Shown one piece after another: positions 10,238 through 19,075 of a stretch of DNA of 64,000 nucleotides. Position 1 is the first letter of the stretch; every line of letters begins with the position of its first letter. The notes under the pieces are model-generated. The model saw nothing but the letters and a program-made list of their open reading frames with translations. It did not search any database and was not told where the DNA came from. Origin of the DNA: Bacteroidales bacterium (lineage in GTDB: Bacteria; Bacteroidota; Bacteroidia; Bacteroidales; UBA932); the NCBI GenBank assembly GCA_016281015.1, contig JAEEHS010000033.1, positions 1 to 64,000 of the forward strand, written 5' to 3'. The position numbers were made by a program, and so were the translations under genes.

Positions 10238-12405
10238 GCCGCCGGAGGAAATACCTTTTCCTCCTTTTGATCCTTCTTCCCTTGGCAGGTTGGCTATGCT
10301 GCCTGCCAAGGGATCTTTTTAAAGGAGTTCCCTCGTCCACGGTCGTTACGGACCGGAGCGGGCAGCTGCTGGGTGCACGGATCGCCGCCGACGGCCAGTG
10401 GCGTTTTCCGCCCATCCAAAGCGTGCCGCCGCGCTACGCCCTTTCGCTCATTACTTTCGAGGACCGCCGCTTCTACTTCCATCCCGGGGTGGACCCCGCC
10501 GCCATCCTCCGGGCGCTCCGGAGCAACCTTCGCGCCGGCCATGTCGAAAGCGGCGGCAGCACCCTGACCATGCAGGTCGTCCGCCTTTCCCGCTCCCGGG
10601 AACGGACCCTCTGGCAGAAAGGGATTGAAGCGATCCTCGCCACCCGGCTGGAGGCGCGCTGCTCCAAGAAAGAAATCCTGGCCCTGTATAGTTCCTACGC
10701 GCCTTTCGGCGGCAACGTCGTCGGGCTGGAAGCCGCTTCCTGGCGCTACTTTGCCCGCCCGCCGGAGGAACTTTCCTGGGCGGAATCCGCGACCCTGGCT
10801 ATCCTGCCGAACGCGCCTTCTTCCCTCCACCCCGGCAAGGGCAGGGAGGAACTGCTGGAAAAGCGGAACCGCCTCCTGAGGCGCCTCCACGAGCGGCACT
10901 ATCTCGATGGTCAGACCCTCAGCGACGCCCTGGACGAGCCCCTGCCGGATGCCCCGCATCCCCTGCCCTCCCTCGCCCGCCAGCTGGTGGATGCCGCTCC
11001 GAAGGGCGTGAGGACCATCACCGGCATCGACATCCATCTCCAGCAGCAGGTCGAGACGATGACCACCCGCTGGTCGGACGAATGGGCCCGCAGCGGCATC
11101 GCCGACCTCTCGGCGGTCATCATGGACCTTCACAGCGGAGCGGTCGTCGCCTATGTCGGGAACAGCTCGCCCCAACGCATGCGCCCCGGAAAGGATGTAG
11201 ACATTGCCCGCGCCCCGCGCTCGACGGGCAGTATCCTCAAGCCCTTCCTCTATGCGGCCGCCCTGGAAGACGGGCTCATCCTGCCGCAGACCCTGCTCAG
11301 GGACACCCCGGTCAACATGGGCGGTTTTACGCCGCAGAATTTCGACCTGCAGTTCAGCGGCGCGGTGCCCGCCCGGGAGGCCCTCGCCCGCTCGCTCAAC
11401 GTCCCGGCGGTTTTCCTGCTGAGGGACTACGGTGTGGCCCGTTTCCACAGCCTCCTGCAAGGCTTCGGCCTGACGACCCTCCCCCAGGAGCCGGACCATT
11501 ACGGGCTGTCGCTCATCCTCGGCGGCGGGGAATGCTGCCTGAGGGAGGTCACCGCCGCTTATGCCGCCCTCGCCCGCAGCTACCAGGGGCTCTCAACCTG
11601 CCCCCTGAAAGACCGCCTGGCCCTCTGGCACACGTTCGAGGCGCTCCGGGAAGTCAACCGGCCCGATGAGATCGATCCCAATCTGCTCCGCTCCGTCCGG
11701 CAGGCGGCCTGGAAGACCGGCACCAGCTACGGATTCCGGGATGCCTGGGCCGTCGGCGTCACGCCGGACTGGGCCGTCGGCGTCTGGTGCGGTAACGCGG
11801 AAGGAGCCGGGGTGAGTGGCCTTGTCGGCGCCAAGACGGCTGCGCCCGTGCTCTTTGATCTGCTGAACCTCCTGCCCGCTTCGTCTGCCTGGTTTGAAGC
11901 CCCGGGGGCGGACGAAGGGGTCTGGGCCGATGTCTGCACACGCTCCGGTCACCTGAAAAGCCCGGTGTGCGACAGCTGGGAATCGGTCCAGCTGCCCGAA
12001 GCGGCGCTCCAGAGCGACGCCTGCCCCTATCACCGCGAAATCCGGGGACAAAGCGTCTTCCTGCTTCCGCCCGCGATGGAATGGTTCTACAAGCAGCGGC
12101 ATCCCGAATACACCGTCCTCCAGGACCTTCCGGATGACGGTCCCATGCAGTTCATCTACCCCGAAGGCGGCAGTACGCTCTGGATCCCCCGCCAGCTGGA
12201 CGGCTCGGTCGAAGGGGTTATCTTCTCCCTGGCCCACCGCCGGAGCGATGCGACCGTATGGTGGCATCTGGACCAGTCCTATCTCGGCGAGACCCGCCTC
12301 CGGCACGAACTCTCCCTCAACCCGTCCCCGGGCCGGCATACCGTCACGGCCGTGGACGATGAAGGCAATTCCATATCGGTCGGCTTTACGGTCGCAGTAC
12401 CTTGA
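10234..12405 (+). CDS. pbpC: Penicillin-binding protein 1C
   Basis: Bifunctional peptidoglycan synthase of 723 residues, anchored by one N-terminal membrane segment (YLFLLLILLPLAGWLCCL). The GT51 glycosyltransferase domain has FEDRRFYFHPGVDP and ESGGSTLTMQ. The transpeptidase domain has SxxK in TGSILKPFLY, SxN in SLNVPA and KTGTS in AAWKTGTSYGF. The C-terminal BiPBP_C domain (YPEGGSTLWIPRQLDG) is specific to PBP1C. The start codon overlaps the stop of the alpha-2-macroglobulin gene (ATGA), implying translational coupling. All catalytic motifs are intact. Confidence 0.96.
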   Translation: MSRRRKYLFLLLILLPLAGWLCCLPRDLFKGVPSSTVVTDRSGQLLGARIAADGQWRFPPIQSVPPRYALSLITFEDRRFYFHPGVDPAAILRALRSNLRAGHVESGGSTLTMQVVRLSRSRERTLWQKGIEAILATRLEARCSKKEILALYSSYAPFGGNVVGLEAASWRYFARPPEELSWAESATLAILPNAPSSLHPGKGREELLEKRNRLLRRLHERHYLDGQTLSDALDEPLPDAPHPLPSLARQLVDAAPKGVRTITGIDIHLQQQVETMTTRWSDEWARSGIADLSAVIMDLHSGAVVAYVGNSSPQRMRPGKDVDIARAPRSTGSILKPFLYAAALEDGLILPQTLLRDTPVNMGGFTPQNFDLQFSGAVPAREALARSLNVPAVFLLRDYGVARFHSLLQGFGLTTLPQEPDHYGLSLILGGGECCLREVTAAYAALARSYQGLSTCPLKDRLALWHTFEALREVNRPDEIDPNLLRSVRQAAWKTGTSYGFRDAWAVGVTPDWAVGVWCGNAEGAGVSGLVGAKTAAPVLFDLLNLLPASSAWFEAPGADEGVWADVCTRSGHLKSPVCDSWESVQLPEAALQSDACPYHREIRGQSVFLLPPAMEWFYKQRHPEYTVLQDLPDDGPMQFIYPEGGSTLWIPRQLDGSVEGVIFSLAHRRSDATVWWHLDQSYLGETRLRHELSLNPSPGRHTVTAVDDEGNSISVGFTVAVP

Positions 12406-12432
12406 TTATTTCAACGGAATTGGTTATTTTTG
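12402..12432 (+). promoter_or_regulatory. Promoter of the split transketolase operon
   Basis: TTG at 12402-12404, a 20-bp spacer, then TATTTTTG at 12425-12432: a textbook Bacteroidetes promoter. The ATG at 12449 follows after 16 nt. The -33 element overlaps the last codons of pbpC. Confidence 0.75.
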
Positions 12433-12448
12433 TACAAATTCTTAAGCC

Positions 12449-13297
12449 ATGCAATCGCACGAACAACTGAAAATCATCGCCACACAGGTGCGCAGGGACA
12501 TCCTGAGAATGGTCTGTATGGCCAAGTCCGGCCATCCGGGCGGATCCATGTCCAGCGCCGACTTCCTGACGGCTCTGTATTTCAACGAGATGAAACATGA
12601 TCCGGCGACCTGGACGCGGGACGGAAAGGGGCAGGATATGTTCATCCTTTCCGCCGGCCACCTGACGCCGGTCTATTATTCGATCCTGGCCCGGTACGGC
12701 TACTTCCCGGTCAAGGACCTCGCCACTTTCCGCCAGATGGGGACTCTGCTGCAGGGCCATCCGTCCATCCGGGGCGGGGTGAAGGGTATTTTCCAGACCT
12801 CCGGTTCCCTCGGACAGGGGCTTTCCGCCGCGGCGGGACTCGCCCTCGGGAAGAAACTCGACGGGGACGGCGAGCGGGTTTTCTGCCTCTGCGGAGACGG
12901 GGAATCCGAAGAAGGTCAGATCTGGGAGGCCGGTATGTTTGCGGTCCATCACCATCTGGACAACCTGGTGGCCATGACGGACTGGAACGGCCAGCAGATT
13001 GACGGTCCGGTCAGCGCCGTCGCGGGCGAAGGGGACCTCGCCGCGAAATGGGAATCGTGGGGCTGGCAGGTCATCGTCGCAGACGGACACGACTTCGCCT
13101 CGATCGAGCAGGCGTTCAGCCTCGCGCGGGCGAACCAGGGGTCCGGAAAGCCGGTGATGATTCTCTTCCAGTCGGATATGGGCCACGGGGTGGACTTCAT
13201 GGCCGGTACGCACAAATGGCATGGTTCCGTCCCGAAACCCGAACAGCTTGAAGACGCCCTCCGACAGCTGGGCGAAACACCCCTCGGCGATTTTTAA
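12449..13297 (+). CDS. Transketolase, N-terminal (TPP-binding) subunit
   Basis: 282 residues, the thiamine-diphosphate-binding half of a split transketolase of the pentose phosphate pathway. GHPGGSMSSADFL near the N terminus and the TPP/Mg motif GDGESEEGQIWEA...MTDWN are present. The partner subunit starts 11 bp downstream, so the two form one transcription unit and presumably an alpha2beta2 enzyme. Length matches N-terminal subunits of split enzymes (270-290). Confidence 0.94.
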   Translation: MQSHEQLKIIATQVRRDILRMVCMAKSGHPGGSMSSADFLTALYFNEMKHDPATWTRDGKGQDMFILSAGHLTPVYYSILARYGYFPVKDLATFRQMGTLLQGHPSIRGGVKGIFQTSGSLGQGLSAAAGLALGKKLDGDGERVFCLCGDGESEEGQIWEAGMFAVHHHLDNLVAMTDWNGQQIDGPVSAVAGEGDLAAKWESWGWQVIVADGHDFASIEQAFSLARANQGSGKPVMILFQSDMGHGVDFMAGTHKWHGSVPKPEQLEDALRQLGETPLGDF

Positions 13298-13308
13298 CAG
13301 AACGACCT

Positions 13309-14265
13309 ATGACCAAATATACTGATACAGGAAAGAAGGATACCCGCAGCGGATTCGGCGCGGGCCTTCTCGAAGCCGGCAAAGCGGACAGCCGCATCGT
13401 CGCCCTCACCGCGGACCTGAAAGGTTCGCTGAAGATGAACGCCTTTGCGGACGCCTTTCCGGAACGTTTTATCCAGTGCGGCATCGCCGAGGCCAATATG
13501 GTCGGCGTAGCCGCCGGCCTCGCCATCACGGGCAAGATTCCTTTCATCGGTTCCTTTGCCGAATTCGTGACCGGACGGGTCTATGACCAGCTCCGGCAGG
13601 AAGTCGCCTATGGACGGACGAATGTCAAGATTGCCTCTTCCCACGCCGGCATCACCCTCGGCGAAGACGGCGCCACCCACCAGACCATGGAGGATATCGC
13701 CCTGATGCGGGCCCTCCCGGAGATGGTCGTGCTGGCGCCCTGCGACTACAACGAGACCCTTCAGGCGACCCTCGCGGCCGCCCGCTGGGAGGGTCCGGTG
13801 TACCTGCGCTTCGGACGCCCTGCGGTGCCGAACTTCACCCCCGAGGACCGTCCTTTCGAAATCGGAAAGGCCTGGGTCATGAACGAGGGAAAGGATGTCT
13901 CAATCATCGCCTGCGGCCACCTCGTCTGGGAAGCGCTCCAGGCGGCACAGGAGCTGGAAGCGGAAGGCATCTCGGCGGAAGTCGTCAATATGGCGACCAT
14001 CAAGCCGCTGGATGAGGAGGCGCTCCTCGCCACGGCCGCCAAGACCGGCGCACTGGTCGTCGCCGAAGAACACAACATGGCCGGCGGACTGGGAGAAGCC
14101 GTAGCCGGAGTCCTCGCCCGCCGCCAGCCTGCCTGGGTGGAATTCGTCAATGGGGCGGACCGTTTCGGCCAGTCTGGCACGCCTTCTGCATTGATGGCGG
14201 CGTATGGACTTGACGCACAGCATCTTGTCGCTGCAGCCAAAAGAGCCCTCGCCCGCAAGAAATGA
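13309..14265 (+). CDS. Transketolase, C-terminal (pyrimidine-binding) subunit
   Basis: 318 residues holding the pyrimidine-binding and C-terminal domains. The catalytic glutamate lies in QCGIAEANMVGVAAGLA. The conserved SSHAGITLGEDGATHQ loop and the domain-III segment EEHNMAGGLGEAV are visible. The stop overlaps the start of the ECF sigma factor (ATGA), so the sigma factor may be cotranscribed with central carbon metabolism. A 1-deoxyxylulose-5-phosphate synthase half can be excluded because the neighbouring N-terminal subunit is of transketolase type. Confidence 0.93.
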   Translation: MTKYTDTGKKDTRSGFGAGLLEAGKADSRIVALTADLKGSLKMNAFADAFPERFIQCGIAEANMVGVAAGLAITGKIPFIGSFAEFVTGRVYDQLRQEVAYGRTNVKIASSHAGITLGEDGATHQTMEDIALMRALPEMVVLAPCDYNETLQATLAAARWEGPVYLRFGRPAVPNFTPEDRPFEIGKAWVMNEGKDVSIIACGHLVWEALQAAQELEAEGISAEVVNMATIKPLDEEALLATAAKTGALVVAEEHNMAGGLGEAVAGVLARRQPAWVEFVNGADRFGQSGTPSALMAAYGLDAQHLVAAAKRALARKK

Positions 14266-14765
14266 CCCTGGAGGAACGCTTCAACGAAATCATCCGCGAC
14301 TACAGCGAGCGCGTGTACTATCACGTGCGCCGCTTCGTGAACAGCCACGAAGATGCCGATGACCTCGTTCAGGAGATTTTCCTCAAAGTATGGAATGCGC
14401 TTCCCTCCTTCCGGGGGGAGGCGCAAACCTATACCTGGATTTACCGGATCGCCACGAATGAGGCGCTCAACGCGCTGCGGCGGGAAAAGGTCCGCGCAGC
14501 TCTCCGCTTTTCCTCCCTGGACGAGGTGATGGAGCGGCGCATCGACTCCGATCCCTGGTTCAGCGGCGACGCGGCCCAGCGGGCCCTCTCCAAGGCGGTC
14601 GCCCGCCTGCCGGAGAAACAGCGCCAGGTCTTCATCCTCCGCTATTACGACGAAATGCCCTACGAACAGATGTCGAAGGTCCTAGACACCTCCGTAGGCG
14701 CCCTCAAAGCCTCTTACCACCTTGCCCAGGAAAAAATCCGGGCGGCGCTTGGCGAGGGCGATTAA
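14262..14765 (+). CDS. ECF-family RNA polymerase sigma factor
   Basis: 167 residues with sigma-2 (DADDLVQEIFLKVWNALPSF, then WIYRIATNEALNALRREK) and sigma-4 (LPEKQRQVFILRYYDEMPYE, then the HTH SVGALKASYHLAQEKI). No sigma-3, as usual for ECF factors. It overlaps the transketolase stop by 4 bp and is followed by a one-pass membrane protein and a CpxP/Spy-like periplasmic protein. Together these form a likely envelope-stress module, with the next gene a candidate anti-sigma factor. Confidence 0.93.
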   Translation: MTLEERFNEIIRDYSERVYYHVRRFVNSHEDADDLVQEIFLKVWNALPSFRGEAQTYTWIYRIATNEALNALRREKVRAALRFSSLDEVMERRIDSDPWFSGDAAQRALSKAVARLPEKQRQVFILRYYDEMPYEQMSKVLDTSVGALKASYHLAQEKIRAALGEGD

Positions 14766-14800
14766 ACTTTGCCGTCCCATCGGTGTCAAAGTGTGCAGTT

Positions 14801-15172
14801 ATGATCAGAAAAATGGACATATCCACGCCCGAAGGCTACTTCGAGACTTTGCAGGAGCGGCTCCGCCTGATTCCATCTCGCAGGCAGCGCCCCTCCGTGG
14901 TCCGGCGTCTCTCCCCTTATGTCGCCATCGCAGCCAGCATCGTCCTCGCGGCGGTACTCGGCAACTTCATTCTGAAGACCACGGCCGCCCCCTCGGAAGA
15001 GGACCTGGGATGGGAGTACGTCTCCTACCTGGCCCAGTCCCTGGACCCGGACGGAATCCTGCCGCCCCAGGAAAGCGAGGAGATGACCAGCGGGGATATT
15101 GTCGCATACCTGATCAACGAAGGTATTTCAGTCGAACAGTTAAATGCGTATTACAATGAAGAAGATGATTAG
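14801..15172 (+). CDS. Single-pass membrane protein, candidate anti-sigma factor
   Basis: 123 residues from the ATG at 14801; a GTG 6 codons upstream and an ATG 4 codons downstream are alternatives. The cytoplasmic N terminus contains a basic patch (RRQRPSVVRRLSPY), followed by one membrane helix (VAIAASIVLAAVLGNFIL) and an acidic periplasmic tail ending QLNAYYNEEDD. No HCC zinc motif is present, so it is not a ZAS-type anti-sigma factor. The role rests on position directly after the ECF sigma gene and on topology. It overlaps the next gene by 17 bp. Confidence 0.65.
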   Translation: MIRKMDISTPEGYFETLQERLRLIPSRRQRPSVVRRLSPYVAIAASIVLAAVLGNFILKTTAAPSEEDLGWEYVSYLAQSLDPDGILPPQESEEMTSGDIVAYLINEGISVEQLNAYYNEEDD

Positions 15173-15659
15173 TCTGGTGGGAGTGGCCCTGGTGCTCACA
15201 CTCACCGCATCCGCCCAGCAAAAGGGCGAAAACTGGCAGGAGAAAGTCCGTGCCGAAAGGGTGGCGTTCCTGACCACGGAACTGGAACTCTCCGAGGCGG
15301 AAGCACAGGTTTTCTGGCCCGTCTACAACGCCGTCCAGCAAGAGCGCCGCGATGCTTTCAAGGCCGTCCACAGCGCCGCAAAGGCTCTTTCCGAGGCCCT
15401 GAAGAAGGGAGAAGGCGACACGGCCGCCCTCCTGGAAGCGTATCTGAAGGCCCACGAACAGACCACCGCCCTGGAGCGCAGCAGCGTGGAACGGTTCAAA
15501 AAAGTCCTTCCGATCGAGAAAGTCGCCAAGCTGACCCTTGCCGAAGAAAAATTCCGTCACCGCCAGATCGGGCAGCTTCAGCAGGGTCGTCCCCAAGGCA
15601 ACCGTCCCGGACAGAACCGCCAGCCCGGCCGCGGTCTTCGCCACACAAATCAAGACTGA
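15156..15659 (+). CDS. Periplasmic Spy/CpxP-like protein
   Basis: 167 residues from the ATG at 15156, chosen because it starts the signal peptide MKKMISLVGVALVLTLTASA. The mature part is almost all helical and charged, with LELSEAEAQVFWPVYNAVQQ resembling the LTxxQ repeats of CpxP/Spy sensors. The C terminus is a Q/G/R/P-rich tail (QGRPQGNRPGQNRQPGR). In Bacteroidetes such genes often follow an ECF sigma factor and may report misfolded envelope protein. The start lies inside the preceding gene, so translation is probably coupled. Confidence 0.7.
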   Translation: MKKMISLVGVALVLTLTASAQQKGENWQEKVRAERVAFLTTELELSEAEAQVFWPVYNAVQQERRDAFKAVHSAAKALSEALKKGEGDTAALLEAYLKAHEQTTALERSSVERFKKVLPIEKVAKLTLAEEKFRHRQIGQLQQGRPQGNRPGQNRQPGRGLRHTNQD

Positions 15660-15682
15660 CAGATAATTCCCCAAAAAAGTAT

Positions 15683-15690
15683 TATCTTTG
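15683..15690 (+). promoter_or_regulatory. -7 element of the LolD-like gene
   Basis: TATCTTTG ends only 6 nt before the ATG at 15697, so the mRNA should be leaderless or nearly so. No good -33 element was seen. Confidence 0.6.
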
Positions 15691-15696
15691 CGGGGT

Positions 15697-16359
15697 ATGA
15701 TTATCGAGGCAACAGGCATAGAAAAAAGTTTCGGCCCCCTGAAAGTACTCCGGGGGGTCGATTTTTCCGTTGATAAGGGAGAAGTCGTCGCCATCATGGG
15801 CGCTTCCGGCGCAGGGAAATCCACCCTGCTGCAGATTCTGGGTACGCTTTCGACCCCGGACAGCGGGGAACTCGTCATCGACGGGACGGCGGTGCTGCGG
15901 CTGGGCTCCCGCGAGCTGGCCGACTTTCGCTGCCGCCGCATCGGTTTTGTTTTCCAGGCCCATCACCTCCTGCCGGAATTCTCTGCGCTGGAGAACGTGA
16001 TGATTCCCGCCTTGATCGGCGGAAAATCGGAGAAAGAGGCCCGCAGAAGGGCCCTGGACCTGCTGGAGACCGTCGGACTCCGCGAAAGGACCACCCACCG
16101 GCCGTCGGAACTTTCCGGCGGCGAGCAGCAGCGGGTCGCCATCGCCCGGGCCCTGATGAACGCCCCGGCCATCCTCTTCGCGGACGAGCCCTCCGGGAAT
16201 CTCGACAGCCGCACCAAGGAGGAAATCCACCGCCTGTTTTTCGACCTGAGGGACCGGCTCGGCCAGACGGAAGTCATTGTGACCCATGACCCTGCGCTGG
16301 CCGCCATGTGCGACAGGACGGTCCGGATGAAGGATGGACTATTTGAGAAAAGTGTATGA
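15697..16359 (+). CDS. ABC transporter ATP-binding protein, LolD-like
   Basis: 220 residues of an ABC ATPase of the LolD/MacB/FtsE group. Walker A is [15 protein letters not shown], the signature is [15 protein letters not shown], Walker B is [13 protein letters not shown], and the switch histidine is in VIVTHD. The ATG at 15697 was chosen; the frame opens at a TTG three codons upstream that lies inside the -7 box. No permease gene is next to it, so the partner (lipoprotein-releasing LolCE or a MacB-like permease) must be elsewhere. It overlaps lepA by 4 bp. Confidence 0.88.
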   Translation: MIIEATGIEKSFGPLKVLRGVDFSVDKGEVVAIMGASGAGKSTLLQILGTLSTPDSGELVIDGTAVLRLGSRELADFRCRRIGFVFQAHHLLPEFSALENVMIPALIGGKSEKEARRRALDLLETVGLRERTTHRPSELSGGEQQRVAIARALMNAPAILFADEPSGNLDSRTKEEIHRLFFDLRDRLGQTEVIVTHDPALAAMCDRTVRMKDGLFEKSV

Positions 16360-18146
16360 AGAACATCCGCAATTTTTGCATCATCGCCCATATTGATCAC
16401 GGGAAAAGCACCCTGGCGGACCGGCTGCTGGAGCTGACCGCCACCCTGAGCGACCGGGAAATGGAAGCCCAGGTGCTCGATGACATGGACCTGGAACGGG
16501 AAAAGGGCATCACCATCAAGAGCCACGCCATCCAGATGGCTTACAACCGGGACGGGGTGCCGTACCGGCTGAATCTCATTGACACCCCCGGGCACGTGGA
16601 CTTCAGTTACGAAGTTTCGCGCTCCATCGCCTCCTGCGAAGGGGCCCTGCTGGTGGTCGATGCCTCCCAGGGCATCCAGGCCCAGACGATTTCCAACCTC
16701 TACCAGGCTATCGACCATGGACTGGAAATCATTCCCGTCCTGAATAAGATTGACATGGATTCGGCCCAGCCGGAACTGGTGACGGATCAGGTGTGCGACC
16801 TGCTCGGCTGCGACCCCGAAGAAGTTTACCGCGTCTCGGCCCGCACCGGAGAAGGGGTCCAGGCCGTGCTGGACGCTATCGTGGACAAGATTCCCGCGCC
16901 GAAAGGCGACCCCGACGCCCCGCTCCAGGCCCTGATCTTCGACTCGGTTTTCAATCCCTTCCGCGGCATCATCGCCTATTTCAAGGTGGTCAACGGCCGG
17001 CTCCGCAAGGGGGAAAAGGTCAAGTTCTTCAACACCGGCAAGGAGTACGAGGCCGAAGAAATCGGTGTGCTGAAACTCAAGCTGCAGCCCACGGACGAAA
17101 TCTCCACGGGCGACGTCGGCTATATCATCTCCGGCATCAAGGCCGCCGTCGAAGTCAAGGTCGGGGATACGATTACCCATGTGGAAACGCCTTGCCATGA
17201 GGCTATTGCGGGCTTTGAAGAAGTCAAGCCCATGGTCTTCGCCGGCCTGTATCCCGTGGACGCCTCCAAATTCGAGGAACTGAGGGCGACGCTGGAGAAA
17301 TTCCAGCTCAACGACGCCTCCTTCGTCTATGAGCCGGAGAGTTCGCTGGCTCTCGGCTTCGGCTTCCGCTGCGGCTTCCTGGGGCTGCTCCACCTGGAAA
17401 TCGTCCAGGAACGGCTCTTCCGGGAATTCAACATGGACGTCATCACGACGGTGCCGAACGTCTCCTACAAGGTCTATACGTCCAAGGGCGAAGTCGTGGA
17501 TGTCCATAACCCTTCGGGTCTTCCGCCCCAGACCCTGATCGACCACATCGAAGAGCCTTATATCCGCGCCCAGATTATCTCAAAATCAGATTTTTACGGG
17601 CCCATCATGAAATTGTGCATGGACAAGCGGGGGACGCTCATCGGCCAGCATTACATCACGACGGACCGGGTCGAACTGAATTACGACCTGCCCCTGAGCG
17701 AGGTCGTTTTCGACTTCTACGACAAGCTCAAGTCCATCTCCAAGGGCTATGCCTCCTTCGACTATCACCTGACAGATTTCCGTCCGGCGAGGCTGGTGAA
17801 ACTGGACATCCTGCTGAACGGCGATCCGGCCGACGCCCTCTCGACCCTCATCCACGAGGACCATGCCTATGATTTCGGACGGAAAATCTGCCTGAAACTC
17901 AAGGAACTCATTCCCCGCCAGCAGTTCGATATCGCCGTCCAGGCGGCCATCGGCGCCAAGATCATCGCCCGGGAGACCGTCCGCCAGGTTCGCAAGGATG
18001 TGACCGCCAAATGCTATGGCGGCGACGTGACCCGGAAACGGAAACTCCTTGAAAAACAGAAAGAAGGCAAGAAGCGGATGCGCCAGATCGGTACGGTCCA
18101 GGTGCCCCAGAGCGCCTTCATGGCCGTCCTTAAACTCGATTCCTGA
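16356..18146 (+). CDS. lepA: Elongation factor 4 (LepA), ribosome back-translocase GTPase
   Basis: 596 residues, the standard LepA length. GTPase motifs: [16 protein letters not shown] (G1), [12 protein letters not shown] (G3), [11 protein letters not shown] (G4). The C-terminal domain unique to LepA ends with [20 protein letters not shown] and AFMAVLKLD. The start overlaps the LolD-like stop (ATGA) and the stop shares one base with the menA start, so all three are probably one transcript. Confidence 0.97.
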   Translation: MKNIRNFCIIAHIDHGKSTLADRLLELTATLSDREMEAQVLDDMDLEREKGITIKSHAIQMAYNRDGVPYRLNLIDTPGHVDFSYEVSRSIASCEGALLVVDASQGIQAQTISNLYQAIDHGLEIIPVLNKIDMDSAQPELVTDQVCDLLGCDPEEVYRVSARTGEGVQAVLDAIVDKIPAPKGDPDAPLQALIFDSVFNPFRGIIAYFKVVNGRLRKGEKVKFFNTGKEYEAEEIGVLKLKLQPTDEISTGDVGYIISGIKAAVEVKVGDTITHVETPCHEAIAGFEEVKPMVFAGLYPVDASKFEELRATLEKFQLNDASFVYEPESSLALGFGFRCGFLGLLHLEIVQERLFREFNMDVITTVPNVSYKVYTSKGEVVDVHNPSGLPPQTLIDHIEEPYIRAQIISKSDFYGPIMKLCMDKRGTLIGQHYITTDRVELNYDLPLSEVVFDFYDKLKSISKGYASFDYHLTDFRPARLVKLDILLNGDPADALSTLIHEDHAYDFGRKICLKLKELIPRQQFDIAVQAAIGAKIIARETVRQVRKDVTAKCYGGDVTRKRKLLEKQKEGKKRMRQIGTVQVPQSAFMAVLKLDS

Positions 18147-19075
18147 TGAAAGCGAAAGCGGCACTGAAATCCATGCGCCTGAGGACCCTTCCCCTTTCCA
18201 CGGGAGGCGTCCTGCTGGGCATCCTCCTCGCCGCGGCCGACTACCATGTCAGCTGGGGCGTGGCCGTCCTGATTGTGCTGACCACAGTCTGCCTGCAGAT
18301 CCTGTCGAACCTCTCCAACGAACTCGGAGACGTGCTCCACGGGACCGACACCGCCGAGCGGGTCGGGCCGCAGTACGGGCTGAACGGCGGGCAGATGAGC
18401 GTGAAGGAAATGAAATGGCTGATTGGGGTTTTCGTCGTCCTGTCGATGGTGAGCGGCACGGCGATGATCCTCGCCTCCTTCGGGACCCTTCTGGACCTTC
18501 GGCATCCGCTCGCCGAGATGGACTGGACCCCGACCCTGCTCCTTCTGCTGGGCGCGGGAGCCATCATGGGCGCGATGAAATACACCCTCGGGCGGAATCC
18601 TTACGGCTACCGCGGGCTCGGGGACCTCTTTGTCTTCGTGTTCTTCGGCCTCGTCGCCGTGATGGGCAGTTACCTGGTGGCGAGCCACACCCTGTTCTGG
18701 AGGCTGCTGCTGCCGGGCGCCGCGGTGGGTTGTTTTTCGGTCGGCGTGCTGAATGTCAACAACATCCGGGACATGAAAACCGATGCGCCGAACCGCGTGA
18801 CCGTCGCCATCCGCCTCGGAGAAAAGCGGGCGAAAATCTACCAGACGGGGCTGATCGTACTCGGATGGGCGCTGATGCTCGCTTACTGCCAGATCCGGTT
18901 TTTCAGCCTCTGGCACTATCTCTACGTGCTGACCCTGCCGCTGTTTATCCTCCACCTGAGGGGTGTCTGGAAACGGAAGGAACGGGAACTGGACCCGATG
19001 CTGCCCCTGCTCGTCGTGGCGAGTTTCCTCTTCTGCCTGCTCGGGGGCATAGGCTTTTGCGTCTATCTGTTCTAG
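18146..19075 (+). CDS. menA: 1,4-dihydroxy-2-naphthoate polyprenyltransferase
   Basis: Integral membrane UbiA-family prenyltransferase of the menaquinone pathway, 309 residues with about eight to nine hydrophobic helices. The two aspartate motifs that bind Mg-diphosphate are NELGDVLHGTDT and NNIRDMKTDA; the second, NNxRD, is typical of MenA. It begins at the stop codon of lepA and shares the four bases CTAG with the end of the convergent M16 peptidase gene. Confidence 0.92.
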   Translation: MKAKAALKSMRLRTLPLSTGGVLLGILLAAADYHVSWGVAVLIVLTTVCLQILSNLSNELGDVLHGTDTAERVGPQYGLNGGQMSVKEMKWLIGVFVVLSMVSGTAMILASFGTLLDLRHPLAEMDWTPTLLLLLGAGAIMGAMKYTLGRNPYGYRGLGDLFVFVFFGLVAVMGSYLVASHTLFWRLLLPGAAVGCFSVGVLNVNNIRDMKTDAPNRVTVAIRLGEKRAKIYQTGLIVLGWALMLAYCQIRFFSLWHYLYVLTLPLFILHLRGVWKRKERELDPMLPLLVVASFLFCLLGGIGFCVYLF

